A stretch of DNA of 40,335 nt from an uncultured Spirochaetaceae bacterium. Lineage in GTDB: Bacteria > Spirochaetota > Spirochaetia > Sphaerochaetales > Sphaerochaetaceae. Under the pieces are notes generated by a model. That model searched no databases and was not told where the DNA came from. It worked only from the letters and a program-made list of their open reading frames with translations. Below, piece after piece: positions 40,000-40,335 of this stretch. The stretch lies in NCBI GenBank assembly GCA_944389015.1, contig CALXKS010000081.1:1-40335 (forward strand). The letters run 5' to 3'. Position numbers and translations under genes: made by a program. Positions within the stretch are counted from its first letter, which is position 1. Each line of letters starts with the position of its first letter.

Positions 40000-40335
40000 G
40001 ATCCGGCTTCCTTTCCATCATCCTTGGAGGGAAGATCCATCACGCATATCTCCAGCGCCTCAATCCCGAATGGCATGTATCTGGCAACAGCGGATGTATC
40101 GGAATGGCCGAGAATCTGCGAGATTAGGGAGAAATCAGTGCCGCTCTCGAGAAGCAGGCCTCCCAGCATGCGCCGGAATGAATGGAATCCCTTCTTGTCT
40201 CCATTCGCCTTGTCTATACCGGCTTTCCGCATTATCGGGTAGAATACCGATGAGATATGGGGTATCGCCCCATATGGGTATCTATGCGAGACAAACAAGG
40301 TCGTGCTTGCTGTCTCCGGGCGTCCGGACCTTATG
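39996..40335 (-). CDS. First tyrosine recombinase of the trio, C-terminal part (runs off the window)
   Basis: The reading frame is open to the window edge. The visible 112 residues contain 'KGFHSFRRMLGGLLLESGTD' (H-x-x-R box), 'LISQILGHSDTSAVARYMPF' (GH and the nucleophile Tyr), the C-terminal half of a tyrosine recombinase catalytic domain. The true start and the N-terminal domain lie beyond 40335. The stop TGA overlaps the next ATG, as in RIT elements. No damage is visible in this part. Confidence 0.8.
   Translation of the reverse strand, partial: IRSGRPETASTTLFVSHRYPYGAIPHISSVFYPIMRKAGIDKANGDKKGFHSFRRMLGGLLLESGTDFSLISQILGHSDTSAVARYMPFGIEALEICVMDLPSKDDGKEAGS

Larger units (their letters stand above)
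38023..40335 (-). mobile_element. RIT-like (recombinase-in-trio) or Tn554-like element, partial, next to tRNA-Thr
   Basis: Three different tyrosine recombinase genes lie head to tail on the minus strand with overlapping stops and starts (ATGA at 39996-39999; 8 bases at 39059-39066). This arrangement defines RIT elements and the tnpA-tnpB-tnpC set of Tn554. The first gene runs off the window, so the far end is not seen. The near end falls between 37937 and 38022, where a near-palindrome ACATTTAC-N6-GTAACAT (37944-37964) might be part of the element end; this is only a guess. With the second and third genes broken, the element is probably inactive unless complemented. Confidence 0.7.

Noticed and set aside
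1..40335. CRISPR array or defence island
   Set aside because: No regularly spaced identical repeats with unique spacers and no cas genes are seen; the only direct repeats are the two 98-bp copies around the AlbA_2 gene.

Overview
This looks like a chromosomal segment of an anaerobic, host-associated bacterium, most likely a spirochaete of the Treponema/Sphaerochaeta kind. That placement is an inference from gene content: a PurO plus AICAR-transformylase pair, a large one-chain PurL, a TRAP transporter, an AAA-ATPase-like/PD-(D/E)XK family protein and loosely lipobox-like small secreted proteins. No ribosomal marker is present to settle it. Nearly all genes are on the minus strand, except a plus-strand block at 25.6-29.9 kb and one tRNA.

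Left part (1-13.9 kb). A truncated AAA-ATPase-like gene is followed by three tandem copies of a tiny secreted protein, the leftmost interrupted by an in-frame amber codon. A 376-bp intergenic stretch holds a promoter and three stable hairpins. Next comes an operon of about 12 kb read leftward: a PapD-like chaperone, an unusual usher, and eleven secreted subunit-like proteins whose C-termini share a G-x-Y-x-(A/G) plus alternating-hydrophobic strand. The usher carries three N-terminal transmembrane segments and an acidic Ser/Asp/Glu-rich linker of about 200 residues before its usher domain. A G10 tract lies upstream of the operon's first gene, and one subunit gene (the eighth) has an in-frame TGA before its last strand. 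I regard this as the most likely undescribed system in the window: a divergent chaperone-usher fibre, possibly phase-variable, whose usher is tethered to the inner membrane.

Middle (13.9-25.4 kb). A purine operon reads purE-purC-purF-purM-purN-purO-purH(AICARFT only)-purD-purL, followed by a small lipoprotein gene. The bifunctional PurH of most bacteria is replaced by a stand-alone AICAR transformylase plus an archaeal-type PurO IMP cyclohydrolase. purK and purB are not in the window. A promoter with an overlapping inverted repeat precedes purE.

Plus-strand block (25.6-30 kb). An M18 aminopeptidase, a MATE exporter and an AlbA_2/Schlafen-type ATP-binding regulator. The regulator is bracketed by 98-bp direct repeats, each holding five CAGGTGA-like heptamers spaced at about helical-turn multiples.

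Right part (30-40.3 kb). Read leftward: TrkA and TrkH (K+ uptake), a cyclase-family metal hydrolase, a PanE-type ketoacid reductase, then, behind a terminator and a promoter with a perfect 17-bp palindrome, a DctP-DctQ-DctM TRAP transporter. A tRNA-Thr(TGT) with its own promoter and terminator sits beside the end of a trio of overlapping tyrosine recombinases (a RIT- or Tn554-like element). Two of these are broken, one by a frameshift and one by an amber codon.
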